Of a DNA stretch of 64,000 nucleotides, positions 24,309 through 36,186 are shown one piece after another. Each line of letters starts with the position of its first letter. The first letter of the stretch is position 1. Below the pieces are notes generated by a model, which saw nothing but the letters and a program-made list of their open reading frames with translations, ran no database searches and was not told where the DNA came from. The stretch is from Glandiceps talaboti (taxonomy: Eukaryota; Hemichordata; Enteropneusta; Spengelidae). Location of the stretch: positions 12,132,598 to 12,196,597 of the forward strand of contig NC_135560.1 of the NCBI RefSeq assembly GCF_964340395.1, in the 5' to 3' direction. A program made the translations under genes and the position numbers.

Positions 24309-24712
24309 TATAACAAATACCACTGTGACACTTACCTCAGTGAGACATTGCCCTTTGCGTAAAAAGCTAACACGTTGGACATGCTACCACCTGGTGAACT
24401 GCACTGAATTATCAAACCAATCGCATATTCTGGACGTAAATTGAGGGCATGGGCCAGGCCGAAAGCTGCCAAAGGCATGAGACCAAACTGAGAGAGCCAA
24501 CAGATAAGAATCCCCCATGGTCGCCGAAGACACCTCTTGATCTCACTAAGCACAGTGGCGCCTCCCATACCAAGCATAATCAAGACGATCGTAATATAGG
24601 TGATAATTTGATCGGCTAGAAACAAATTTTTTATAAGAGGTGACAGTGGCTGGACGGCAGTCACGTTAGAGATGTTCATCGGCATCGTGACACTTTCGAA
24701 AGTCGTAGTCAT
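20355..24712 (-). CDS. SLC10-family sodium/bile-acid-type symporter (gene B), 3 exons, 414 aa
   Basis: Coding exons on the minus strand are 24712-24336, 21876-21669 and 21014-20355. Donors are GTAAGT and GTAAGC; acceptors are CCCACAG and TTGACAG. Intron phases (2 and 0) and exon 2 length (208 nt) equal those of gene A. Sodium-site residues are Gln75, Ser112-Asn113, Thr130, Glu261 and Gln265. N-glycosylation sites are Asn13 and Asn16. Exon 3 contains RRTISIETSCQNVALALTV. The cytosolic tail is about 30 residues longer than in A, acidic, ends EEIYFQ, and starts with CNRGNCKACDYGDMKEGN, matching the tail cysteine cluster of gene A. Closest relative in the window is gene A, so the pair looks like a tandem duplication. 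Exon 3 really begins with the Val codon after the splice site, not with a start codon. Substrate unknown. Confidence 0.92.
23917..24306. repeat. Compound microsatellite (CA)n(CATA)n(CACG)n(AGAAATAC)n in gene B intron 1
   Basis: About 390 bp made of CATA, CACG, CA, CATA, an 8-bp AGAAATAC-type array, GTAC/GCGC text, then CA again. It ends about 30 bp from the exon 1 splice donor of gene B. Long reading frames on both strands here are artefacts. Confidence 0.95.
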
Positions 24713-27700
24713 CTTCGGTCTTCAAGAGTATAGGTGAAATGTTTCCGATATCAACAGATGATCGCACCACCAATTGTAATGATCTGAAGAAAAAACACAC
24801 ATTCCCGAGTTTTTAAATACGCCAGGAATCAACAAACGGAAATTTTCAATGTCGTATATTGACCAAAACACAAGGAAATATTGATACACTAGATTTATAA
24901 TATCGATAATATTTTTATTATCCTGTGATATTATGACGATACGGCTTAACGTCATACTGAGGCCAATTGTAGTTCAATGATGATTACGCACTTCCGGTTG
25001 GACGGTGGGGCGGATGGATGATGACAATTAACGCGTGATTCAAGGAACTTCTCAGTTGTCAGAGAAACGATAATGTATTATTGTTAATTTTTGTGAAGAA
25101 TTTCTTTTCAGCTGAAGTTCTTAGTACAGATTTACAAGGAAGAAAAAAAACCCGACCGGGGTAAATAACTCCACAGTGCTTTTTTGAAAATTGACTTTCC
25201 AGGGGTTCAGTGAAAATGTACAGATGAGGACTTCTGCATTAGAAGTATTCCTGCATGTAAACGGAGTAAGTTACACTCGATTCTGATATTGTCCCTGGAG
25301 AAGAGAAGAGACAACGTCAGAATAGCGCCCCGGTTCACTTCAAGGTCTGCAAGCAGGTCCACTTTACCAATATTCTCCACGACTATATTTGTATTTAATC
25401 AGAATGGACATGTGAGGCTTTAGGACCATATGCCATTTACCCTATGGTAAGCTTACAATCCTAGCTTGTCAAATTGATATGTGAACACAAACATGTTTTG
25501 AAAACCTGTCATCAATATAGTTGATAGGTTATACGATGTCAGAAGTGATGTCAATAACCATTTGAAACAAGTAGTATACATATTAAATAAAAGTATCAAG
25601 TACATCGGAATTTGTAAATAATATTGAGTTTGGCACCATGAGTGAGACTCAAATTGCACACGGCGAAGGCTTGGTGAATGTAATAACAGCCTTGTCTTTC
25701 ATGCCACAAATTATGATTATGCCAGAGCCAAATTCCTGCCTGTCTTCCATGAAGTTGCTCTGTAACCATGGTGTATTTTGTATAATTGGTCTAACACCAG
25801 CCCTATGATCAAATCATGTGAGCGGGGAGTAATCATGTTGACGTGACATGCGCAGTGTATTTACATCATCTTCGTAAAATATGTAAATACGGCGTCAATG
25901 ACGTAAGCAAACTAGGTACAAATGAAACTTTTATTCTAACATTTTATTATTTTTTCTATACACGTGTTTTGTTTGTTTGTTTGTTGTTTTGTTGGATGAT
26001 TGCCTAATCACTACAAGACGTGAATGCCCTGCTTCGTATCATAAATATCACGTGACGCGTTCAACGAACCCTTTTGTTCTTGGGATGAACAATTCTAGTA
26101 TTTGAGTGTGTATAATTGTTCGTTAGCCTTGAAATCAAAAATTGAAAAACAATCAGAATTATACTTGTTGTCATTCTGATACAATCTCGTCCTTGATCAT
26201 CAAATCGGCCTACACGTTCGTGAAAGTTTCGATCTCGCATGCCAACTTTACCCACTTATGCAACGTGTTGCCATTAGATGAACTGATTTCGCTGATCGGT
26301 CTAACTTTGAATGCGTTATACATACACATTTTCTTCAGATTTTTGTCTGAAATGGTTTTATCTGTGAATTTAGAGACATTTATATCAAAACCATTATTTT
26401 TTATTGTATTCAACTTGTGGGTAGAATTTGCAGCGTGCAGTTTCTATCTCGACCCAACGTGAGGCCACGGCCACCCATCGTTAAAATATGTTAATGTGGT
26501 CGTCAAAACCATGGAAACTGATCATGTTGCCCAACAATGTATTTCATAATAACACCGTTGTTTTATTTTTCATTCTCCAATTCAATATTTTATGCTTCGA
26601 AAGATGATATGATTAAGACGAACAAAGTGTCAACATAGCACTGCCTGTATTCGAAAAAATAGCAATGCCAACGAACAAAACCCTAAATCAGACGAACACT
26701 TACTATTAATTGGTGTAATTATCTTAATGACTTAATTACAAATATTGGGGGTTTTTTTAACTCTGGTTGTTTTCACTAAGATATGATTTCCGATTAAAAA
26801 TTCTTCCGCATGTGAAAATTAATTTCGTTTGTATTAAAGCTACGATGACGTGCATAGACATGTTTATGTCGGTGTACTTTCAATTTGCTGGAACATGTGT
26901 GAGCTTAATACCCCGGCAACCAAGCCCAGTCATACCAGAGTTAAGACTTCGTTGTAAATCGAATCCTATGTCTTTTTCATGAAAGTACTCACAAGTGAGA
27001 ATGGTGTTCACAGATTGGGAATTACATTTATAGATAGCATTCTACTCAATGTTGTGCGAAAACACCATTGCCGGACTCGTCATATGATTTAAAAGTTTAA
27101 GTTCCTGTACCTGAGTAGCTTTCAGTTACATCTCTTGTACCTTCGAATCGAAGTGATATGTTGTGATAGGATGTAGAATTTCTGCACCTCACGTATTTTC
27201 ATGACTCAATAACAATGTATGAATCAAGGTTTATAGGTGAAATCAAATCCGATTCTTTCAAAGAGACCGTCATACAGGTGGGATTTGATTGATAGCTGTT
27301 ATATTTACCGGACGTTATAAAGTGTCACGGAATTTGTTCACAGGTCAGGGCAAGCTAGCATAACAAGCATATCCACTTTAACACGGGGTCATAATATGCT
27401 ATATTTTAATGTAACCAGTTGACTTAGGTGTGTTGTAGATGTGAATTCGACAAAAATACTCTAGAGCGAACTTTTAATCCATACAATTCGAGAAATTGAT
27501 TTTGGGTATATTTGCTCCTATATTTTACTAATCGTTGATTGATAGCGTTTAACTGAAGTTGTATAACAAAATGTCATGGTATGTGTAAGCGTATGTATAT
27601 AAAATCAACAAATTGCGTGCTGAACCCTTCATCGGGTCATGTGATAACAGCTGTTGGTCACGTGTTCAAGCTTCTTACCGGCGGGAAATGCCATGGGAGA

Positions 27701-27833
27701 ATGGGGTGTGATTTGTTGTTATCAAAATCGTTTCTATATTTCAATCTATTGTCTTCATAATATCACGAACACAAAAAATACTGCCCTAAAATCAAACTCT
27801 TCTGGTTTCATGCACAGTGACTTGAATCAATCA
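24713..27833. other. Upstream flank of SLC10 gene B, no gene seen
   Basis: Holds the promoter side of gene B; no confident core element was found. Short open frames (for example 26142-26462) show no family motif. The rest is AT-rich unique-looking sequence. Confidence 0.5.
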
Positions 27834-27850
27834 GTGTGTGTTTGTGTGTA

Positions 27851-27881
<31 letters not shown>

Positions 27882-28180
27882 ACAATATATATATAATATG
27901 TATGCGTGTATGTATGTACATGTATGTATGTATGTATGTATGTATGTATGTATGTATGTGTGTATGTATGTATGTATGTATGTATGTATGTATGTATGTA
28001 TGTATGTATGTATGTATGTATGCATGCATGTATGTGTGTATGTATGTATGTATGTATGTGTATGTATGTATGTATGTATGTATGTATGTGTGTGTATGTA
28101 TGTATGTATGTATGTATGTATGTATGTATGTGTGTGTGTGTATGTGTGTATGTATGTATGTATGTATGTATGTATGTATA
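27834..28180. repeat. (GTAT)n/(GT)n microsatellite
   Basis: About 350 bp of TATG and TG repeats with a TGCATGCATG interruption near 28021. Open frames of 115-140 codons on both strands are repeat artefacts. Confidence 0.95.
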
Positions 28181-28422
28181 CAGTTTGAATCAAGTTCCTG
28201 TGATTTCATGTATGACTATCCAGACCAGTCGACGTCTCTCCCGGGGTTACCATAGCCCCAATAGAATGTTTTAAACTCGCTTTGTATACATGGTCAAGTG
28301 GGTAGGCAATTACTGTCTTTCTGGAGAACGACTTGATCTTGATAAAAGTTTGTACACAATGGTAGTGTAGTCAGCCTTTCAAAAAGAGTGTCAAGGTTTA
28401 ATGTTATGTTTACCACATTCAC

Positions 28423-28592
28423 TTTAAAGGCCCACTTTGAAGGGGGAAAAATTGAAGTTCTTTTTCTTAGGTGTACAAATCAGTCAGTGTTTGGCAAAGT
28501 TATAGAAAAAGTTGGTCCCATGTAATCTTCATGCCTCCACTGATAAGATAACACTAAAGTGAGAACCTGGGATTGAAAACCTGGTCTTTAAG
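28423..28592. repeat. Dispersed repeat, copy 2 (GGTCCCATGTAATC family)
   Basis: Starts TTTAAAGGCCCAC and ends CTGGTCTTTAAG. The core GTTGGTCCCATGTAATCTT...CCACTGATAAG matches 18463-18605. Opposite-strand relative at 40712-40897. Confidence 0.45.
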
Positions 28593-30029
28593 TTTCTCAT
28601 ATTTCCTTTCAATTACAGACTAAGGTAGTTCTCGTTTTCTTCATTTGTAGGTCGGGGCGACATAATGTAAGTTTAGCAAGGCCTCTAACATAAGACTTAA
28701 TGTTAATGAAAGCAAAATCTATGTAAAAGTATATTGAAAACACTTTTAAGCAGTCTGCACTGTTGATACAGTTTTTTTCAATAACGAATATGGTTAATTT
28801 ATTCATGAGGGGTGTACAAGAGTGGATAATTATATGCGTTTCAAAGATTAGCATATAATTACTATCTATTCGTTACGTAAGTGAATTCCTGTCATTGGTT
28901 GGTTGTTGTGATTCACAGGTGTTGTGTTGGGGTATATATGTGTTTAGAAGTCCTTTGTTCGTCAGTCTCGGTTGTCTCTGCACGATGGCAACAACAGCAA
29001 TTTTTTCCTTTATGTAATATCTTATAAAGTTTGATGTCAACTGTAAATCCTTCACCTTCAAGTATTAATATCAGATTTTTCATGGATGCTGTATTTCAGT
29101 TTATAATTCAATTGTAATTTATTTGTAACTGCTTCTGTAAGGGGGGAGTCATGAAATAAAAGTGGTGGATGATTTCGGGGATACATAGTGTCCATCGTGG
29201 GGTGTTCGACAACCACCGCATACTACCGCATATATTCTGTCTTGTCTTTATTTATTAGTATGATACAGTTTAGTATAGATTATGCATTTATTGGTATACC
29301 ATGTCATTTATAAGATAGAATATATCATTTCAACCTTGGAAACAGAGGGTAAAATCCTGACAACGCACATAAACATACGCCCCCTCTCTAGTTTTCCTTC
29401 AACATATCCTGAGGCAATACTGAGGACGGTTAGTGTGACAAACAATAGTTAAACTGAGTCAAATAACCAGATATAGGTCAGCCTAGTCCAAATTACTTTC
29501 AGCAAGGTCATGTTAACATTGGAATGTGTCGTTACTGACAACTTAGGCTATTGTGGTCTGTGGTCAAATTAAAGTAAAAGCCGCCACATAACTTTGAGTG
29601 TATGGAGTGTTAGATCTAGAGATAAAGTATATAAACAAGCGACGCATAGCAGTTGCCCTGTCTAGTATCCCCAGTTTTTCATCAGCAATGTTCTAAAACA
29701 CAGTCTTGTGAGAGTGAAATAACCAAATTGAATTCTGGAGTAACCTGGTAACTTTTTCTTCTTCTTTGATCTCGCCGTTCTTTTTCGCGTATCCTTTTGC
29801 TTTTCCTCTTCATTTTCTTTTCAAAGTTGGTGCGAACTTTTGAAATATTTCAATGTCAAGGTTGAGCTCATGTAAAAGTTTGAAGAGTAACCGTGTTGTG
29901 TTAATCACTGCCAGACGATGAAATATATCTTTGTCAAATTACAAATATACAATGTATAAATAAGTTAATCGTCAATAAATAACTATTTTGTTGTGCACAA
30001 ATAAAATTCCATTCATTATATATATATAT

Positions 30030-30103
<74 letters not shown>

Positions 30104-30664
30104 CTTTATATGTTTTTGCTAATAAAATACAGAATTTCACAATTCCAGCTGTAATATAACTAGTTAAAACAGTTCTCAGTGTCATCAATATTTACATACT
30201 CAATGTTACTTCCGTGTATGACACCTGTTGATATGTTGACGGATATTGAAGAGCGCCCTCATTTGCTACAGGTGAACGATGACACTATCACTTCCAAGAA
30301 AGTAACTAGATCTCTACTTCCATCTCATTATTTAATGGTTTTTTTAAAGTGAAACATTATTGGAAACACAATTTTAATCCATTGCAATGCTCAATTAGTT
30401 ATTTATAACTGAAATGACAATACAGGTATAATTGGAATTCGTTTGTCTTCCCTTGAAAATCTATCATTTGTGAATTGACAGAGCCTTGACAATTACATAT
30501 GACGCATTACAATGGGAAAGGCAAATAAAAGGCATGGTAAGGCTTTTAATAATTTGTTCCTGTGACGTCTATTACGAGTACAGACAAGTTCACACTCACA
30601 ATGCTGAGGGCGCTGTTACCTGGGTTCTAAGTGTGGACGTGAAGAAAGTTGATATGTGTGGCTT
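28593..30664. other. Intergenic stretch, no gene seen
   Basis: No coding region recognised. It contains the (TA)n run listed separately. Confidence 0.5.
30017..30099. repeat. (TA)n microsatellite
   Basis: TA dinucleotide run with one CATG interruption near 30033. Confidence 0.95.
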
Positions 30665-31840
30665 TATCGTGTGTGACGATTCTAGGACAACTGCCCCCCG
30701 GACAACTGCCCCCCGGACAATTGCCCCCGGACAATTGCCCCCGAAGGACAATTGCCCCCCGGACAATTGCCCCCGAAGGACAACTGCCCCCCGGACAACT
30801 GCCCCCGAAGGATAACTGCCCTCCGGACTACTGCCCCCGAACGAAAAAAAAACTAGTATTACAGATGTACGGGTTTGTCATTCATTAAAAAGTCACCGTC
30901 GGCAACTTACCGCCGCAATTTGCGTACATTATACTCACTACATTCACATGTTTTACTCTATAGTTATCTGTGATAATTGTTACGTCATTCATAAATGTCG
31001 GCATGATGATTTAACTTACCGCCGTAATTTGCGTACATTATACTCACTACATTCACATGTTTTACTCTATGGGATGGCACCGCAGAATGCAAGCCAACGT
31101 TGCTTCTCATCACCCAAATATATGGCGATTTCTCAATATTCTGAAACGTGAGCAGGCATGCACTTAACAACGTCGTCATCAACCAAATGATTGCCGGTGA
31201 ATCAGCGCAACCACAACGTCGACAGTATCAAGATTCCGCAGCCAGAATCCATGCAATAGTGCAAGATTTTGAAAATCGTCACGTGCTAGATTTTCTTCGG
31301 GGAATAGCCCACAATTTACACTGGCTGATCATGATAAACCGAGCCGAGTCATCATTTACTGTCACCAAAGTCTAACGAGAATGTACATTCTGAGTCTCAA
31401 TATTTTTTCTACTTTTGACTCGTTTTCTATCTTGTTACCTGTATATTTTGGTGACGGTATTGAACTGATAATAAATAAATCTTTTCCAGTAAAAGAAATG
31501 ACTTCGTGTTTGTGTTTAGTGAGTATAATGTACGCACATTGCGGCGGTAAGTTGCCGACGGTGACTTTTTAATGAATGACAAACCCGTACATCTGTAATA
31601 CTAGTTTTTTTTTTCGTTCGGGGGCAGTAGTCCGGGGGGCAGTTGTCCGGGGGGCAATTGTCGGGGGGCAGTTGTCCTTCGGGGGCAATTGTCCGGGGGG
31701 CAGTTGTCCTTAGGGGGCAATTGTCCGGGGGGCAGTTGTCCTTCGGGGGCAATTGTCCGGGGGGCAGTTGTCCTTCGGGGGCAATTGTCCGGGGGCAATT
31801 GTCCGGGGGGCAGTTGTCCTGTTACCGTGTATTCACGATA
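30665..31840. mobile_element. Fold-back type DNA element with subterminal GGACAATTGCCCCC arrays
   Basis: Inverted ends TATCGTG ... CACGATA are followed on each side by a tandem array of 14-21-bp units. The left array (about 30684-30840) reads GGACAACTGCCCCC; the right (about 31620-31820) is its complement. Unique inverted segments lie inside the arrays: CGAACGAAAAAAAAACTAG...GGGTTTGTCATTCATTAAAA on the left, mirrored at about 31510-31620. The core also holds a direct repeat of ACTTACCGCC(G)(C/T)AATTTGCGTACATT at about 30906 and 31015, and a 75-codon frame at 31148-31375 without recognisable motif. No transposase is seen, so it would be non-autonomous. No clear target duplication was found and the outer ends are provisional. 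Confidence 0.7.
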
Positions 31841-34800
31841 TTATGATCATTTGACAGTAAATTAGCTTTTGTATTCTATGAACGTCCAAGCAAAATGAAA
31901 TGTAGGTTTGTAATTAAAAACGACATGCACGTTGTCTTGCAGAGGTGTTTTTAGGGGAACCTGTTAATCAAGTTGGCTGAGGGGTTTTGCAGAGTGAAGA
32001 AAAGCACACTTGAATTATCAATATATTTTGAACACACATTACATTACCCTTGCATCAAAACCATTCACACGCATTACACTTCTGACGCAATTGTTCTCCT
32101 TCCAAAAATGTATACGTTTCAAAAGGCAAACTATGGTGTTCCCGTTACATACAAGTACAATTTCTGGTATTGCATCACATGCAACATGTTTACTTAGTAT
32201 ATTGCAGACATCGCTAAGTACGCCATGTTATATTTTAGTCTGGATGCAAAGATCTGAAAGATTCGATGAAGGATAGCGCCAGGCTAGTAATATTTCTCTA
32301 CGGTCTAAAAGATTGATATTGGCAGAGTCATGACTCATGATGCACAGACTTTACTATCCTCACAAAATTGAACATGGATGAAAAGTGACAGTAGATCATA
32401 ACACGACCGACCGGCGATGATGCTCCCGGTCCAGCTTAGAATCCTTTCTGATCTAGTATTATAGTACTGAAGAATACTTGACATGAACTCCTGTTCTGAT
32501 CTATTCGAAGATCTAACGCCTTTTCTAAAGTGCAAACATGACAGTATCATTCTCGTGAGCCAGAGCACATACTTGGCGTATACGATTCGTAGGGTGCCGT
32601 ACAGAGGGCTGTGTTTTACGATGTTGGACAGTATGGATTCCAGGCTTAGCATATACATGGAAAGACATGAAGCGTTTTGTAGTAAATATACTTTGTAACC
32701 GCAATGACTTTAACTATGACATAATCAAGTGACAGATGAAGTCCCGGGTTAAAAATAGTACTATGATTGATAGAACGTGTAAAACAAGTTCGCCCAGTTG
32801 TCGTGGATGTGTATTACCAATGTAGGAATTCGTACATTATAGTTTGAACAACCTTTTGAGGCATGGACATGTTGAAGTCAAATATCTATTTGCTTTGGAG
32901 GCCAGTCAACACTGAACCGTGTGAGTCTGTACACTATGTAAAAACACTTCCAGCAATAGTTCAAATATCAGTTTACATAACCTTTATTTTAAACCTCTAA
33001 ATACCAGTACAAGTCTCACTAAAGTTTATCAACTCGTTAATTATTAGTACGACCACAGAATGCCTTCACAAACACGAATGTCAAGTTTCTCAGCTAACTC
33101 TTGTAACTATCTGTCGGCGGTATCTCGTGCACGGGTTAACTTAAACCGTGACGTCGAGACCCGGTGTTGAGATTCACTAACGACGTTAACACTTTCGCAT
33201 TCTATAATCAGTGCGCTGATTCAGTCACAATGGGTTTGGCTAGGTACCGATGTGAGGTTTCATTGTTTGTGACGAGTTTTGTAACAAAAAAGTTATAATT
33301 TAACATTGAGGTTTTTTATTTTTGTTTTGGAAGTTACTTTCATGAAGTCAATGATCAAAAGTTGATGTGTTTGTTCATCTACTTTCATCTTTTCAAAATC
33401 CACATATTCTTACATTGTAAAAAGCTCATGTTACATTCTCACAAGTACAGACCCAGTCAGCAACTTAGCGGGCATGCGCAGAAATGAATAAAGTTTGGAC
33501 ACAATTACAGCTATACGAAGCATCGAATCTCCAGCCACTGAATTGTTTAAGGTTAATAGTTCCAGAATTTCAAACACCGTCTTTTGTCGTGTTTATGACC
33601 CCTCATTGCCGATATCTGTACCGTTCAGTAATTGGTAGGCAACACCCACTTGGTGTACTTTATCGTGTTGTTTACCTTTGATTAACAATGTCTTCGATAG
33701 AAATCACTCAAAACAGCAGATGTGGAACACTTATGACATTAAACAACCGAACACTATTGTTCCTGAAATCTAGAGTAGTTTTGAGAAACACTCGCTAATA
33801 TTACTTTGTAGCTTTTCCGCAAACTGTACACCCAATTGTTGTTTTTCTGCGATAAACAGTACATTATACGTTCATTGATGTAGGTTGAATTAAGACAGAA
33901 CATGGTATCATGCTAGTCTAGTGGCTATCCTTCATCGAATCTTTCAGATATCTCTTTCACCACGTTGGCATCCAGACTATAGTATCGTGTTGACTTTTTT
34001 TGAAAACCGCCAAGACAAGGTATCAACAAAGTAGTCGTCGATGGACATCTTTCCATGATGGAACTTTGCAAATACATATTTGCATTGAATTTGTCCTGAT
34101 AATTAGTTGATGACTAATTTTTTCCGCATTTGGATAAAGACACTGTCGAATTTATCTATAGCAACTGCGGTCCGGAGTCGCCTTATCGACATTCAAATTA
34201 TGCATGTTTGTTAATTAATGTTTTCGAGTTGTTGCCGGGGCTTGTGTTTGTTAGGGGCGAGATCAGTAGTTCAGAGTAGGATTTTTAAAAACGCAATTCT
34301 TTTACTTTGGGGTGAGGGGCATTTTGAGCCATTTAAGTTCTCACCCAACAAAAACGATTTTAGTTTTAATGTATCTGTTTTGTACTCATAAATACAAATA
34401 TTTCTTTTTAAAATGCCGTCAAATTGAGAAAGGGATGAATTGTCATCATAGTAAATGCATGGCACTAAAATACAGTAAATCGTCAACTAAAGAACTTTTT
34501 TCCTCACTACATACTGGTTTTGTATTCATAGCACTACAATATACTACATATCGATTTCAAATTGATTTTGCTGTCTGAAACCTTTTCTAACTTCTGCCTA
34601 CTCCTCTCTATCCTATCGTTGGGTAACTGGATCAAGGTGAGTAGGGTAAACCCAAAACCTCATTTTTAGGAATGACAATTGAAACCAATAAACCTGAAAC
34701 AGAACGCCGTCTCGCTAGATAATTTTTTTTTACTAATACTGCTACTATTCGTCATCTGGTTTGACAAAAATATTAGCAACATTGTTTCATTTCCTTTCAT

Positions 34801-35064
34801 TGAGTTACCATTATAGTAGAGGATCATCGTGAAATCATTTACATATTATAACAGTGCCCAATAGAAAAACTTACAACACGCAAAGACAATGTAGCAATGT
34901 TACCTAAGATTATATGTCAACCATAAAAAGTAGCAAATTGACGTTGATAAGGCTTTGACGCGCCAAACGACTCTCGGTTTCAGGTCCACTGGTTTATATT
35001 ATATACTAGCTTATCTGACAACAAGTGGAAACAAAATTACTCTTGCCCCTACAATTGCAAATAT
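31841..35064. other. Intergenic stretch, no gene seen
   Basis: No protein family recognised in any frame. Contains one CCAACGTGG hairpin repeat at 33914-33982. Confidence 0.5.
33914..33982. repeat. CCAACGTGG hairpin repeat copy, inverted
   Basis: CTAGTCTAGTGGCTATCC at the left end, and CACCACGTTGGCATCCAGACTATAG at the right. The two ends are partly inverse complements. Confidence 0.55.
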
Positions 35065-35440
35065 TTAGGCGTAAAAAAAATTGTGTGGTTCCGATTACAT
35101 TCAATTTTAAAATAGGTGGGGTAGGTAGATTTTTTTCATATGTGAGTGTCTAGTTCGGGTAGTTATGTTTTTCTGTTGTTTTCCACATGGTCTGTGTTAT
35201 TGGCATCTTCTAATCAAATGTACATCCATTACAGATTGGAAGAACACGGTTTATATTGTCTTTTTCAGTTGATGTCAGTTTCCGCATCCACTATTTCTTG
35301 CGAGACAATTTTCGCGATTTTCTTATTTTGTTTTCTTATTTTTTTTCTCGAATATGTAAAAAAAAAGTTTAGGATTTGCGTGAAAAACTAGGTGGGGTCG
35401 GGTAACCGGAACCAAACAACTTTTTTTTATTTGGCCTAAG
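35065..35440. mobile_element. Putative MITE with TTAGGC / GCCTAAG ends
   Basis: Left end TTAGGCGTAAAAAAAATTGTGTGGTTCCG; right end CGGAACCAAACAACTTTTTTTT then TTTGGCCTAAG, an imperfect inverted repeat of about 35 bp. AGGTGGGGT(A/C)GG occurs as an inner motif at both ends. No transposase; the 81-codon frame inside has no family motif. Confidence 0.5.
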
Positions 35441-36021
35441 TGCCACTTCTTATCCGCATCTATGTTGGTTTCGATGATTGTCAAAATTTACTAAAAACTT
35501 GAACTAACAAGCGCATCAAGACTCTTACCTCGATATCTGCACTCGTATACCGGTAATGATAAATACGGGCATTAACAATTGTTTTAAATAAAGAAAAACG
35601 TTGCACGTCACTTTAAATAAGGCAAAGGTGACACCTCTCTAAGTCAAATTCAACACTTCTTCCTTATTTTAGAAGTTTTCAACTATTATTTCAATTGAAT
35701 GAAAGATGAAACTGTGAGGTTGGGCCGGGAGGAGGGAAATTAGTCACTGCCATTAATAGATTGGACAACATTGTGTTTGCAAATAAGGTACACACCCGAT
35801 ACTAATATGGCGAACATTCAAAAAAGGTTGCAATACCGCTACATTTTATGAACAGGCTGGAAATAGCTGAAAGGTTGAACATGACGTATAGACAATTAAA
35901 TTAGCGAAGTGCTACGCGTGACTTTGAGTTTATACTACACAACAAGTTTTTGTCATTACGTTTGCAGGTAATAGTTCTCGTAAATCAAATGTAATGTTGA
36001 TACCGCAGTATAGTATAAAGA

Positions 36022-36186
36022 GCAGAGAAGAGAAGAGAAGAGAAGAGAAGAGAAGAGAAGAGAAGAGAAGAGAAGAGAAGGCAAGGCAAGGCAAGGGGGG
36101 TAAGGGAAGGCAAGGGGGTGAGGGGGGAGGAGAGGAGAGGATAAGGGAAGGGAAGGAAGGGAAGGGGAGAGGAGAGGAGAGAGGAG
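36022..36186. repeat. (AGAAG)n and degenerate purine tract
   Basis: A pure AGAAG pentamer array up to about 36080, then about 100 bp of purine-only G-rich sequence. It is a strand-asymmetric polypurine tract that could adopt triplex structure. Ser/Leu-rich frames on the minus strand are artefacts. Confidence 0.9.

Noticed and set aside
23835-24362. Long open frames on both strands (100-175 codons)
   Set aside because: They are translations of CATA/CA/CACG tetranucleotide repeats (IHTYIHTY, MYVCMYVC). The same applies to frames in 27808-28274, 43347-43657, 46387-46782 and 60040-60472.
30486-30888. Pro/Gln/Leu-repeat protein (PPGQLPP)
   Set aside because: Arises from the GGACAACTGCCCCC array of the fold-back element; the mirrored array gives similar frames at 31516-31846.
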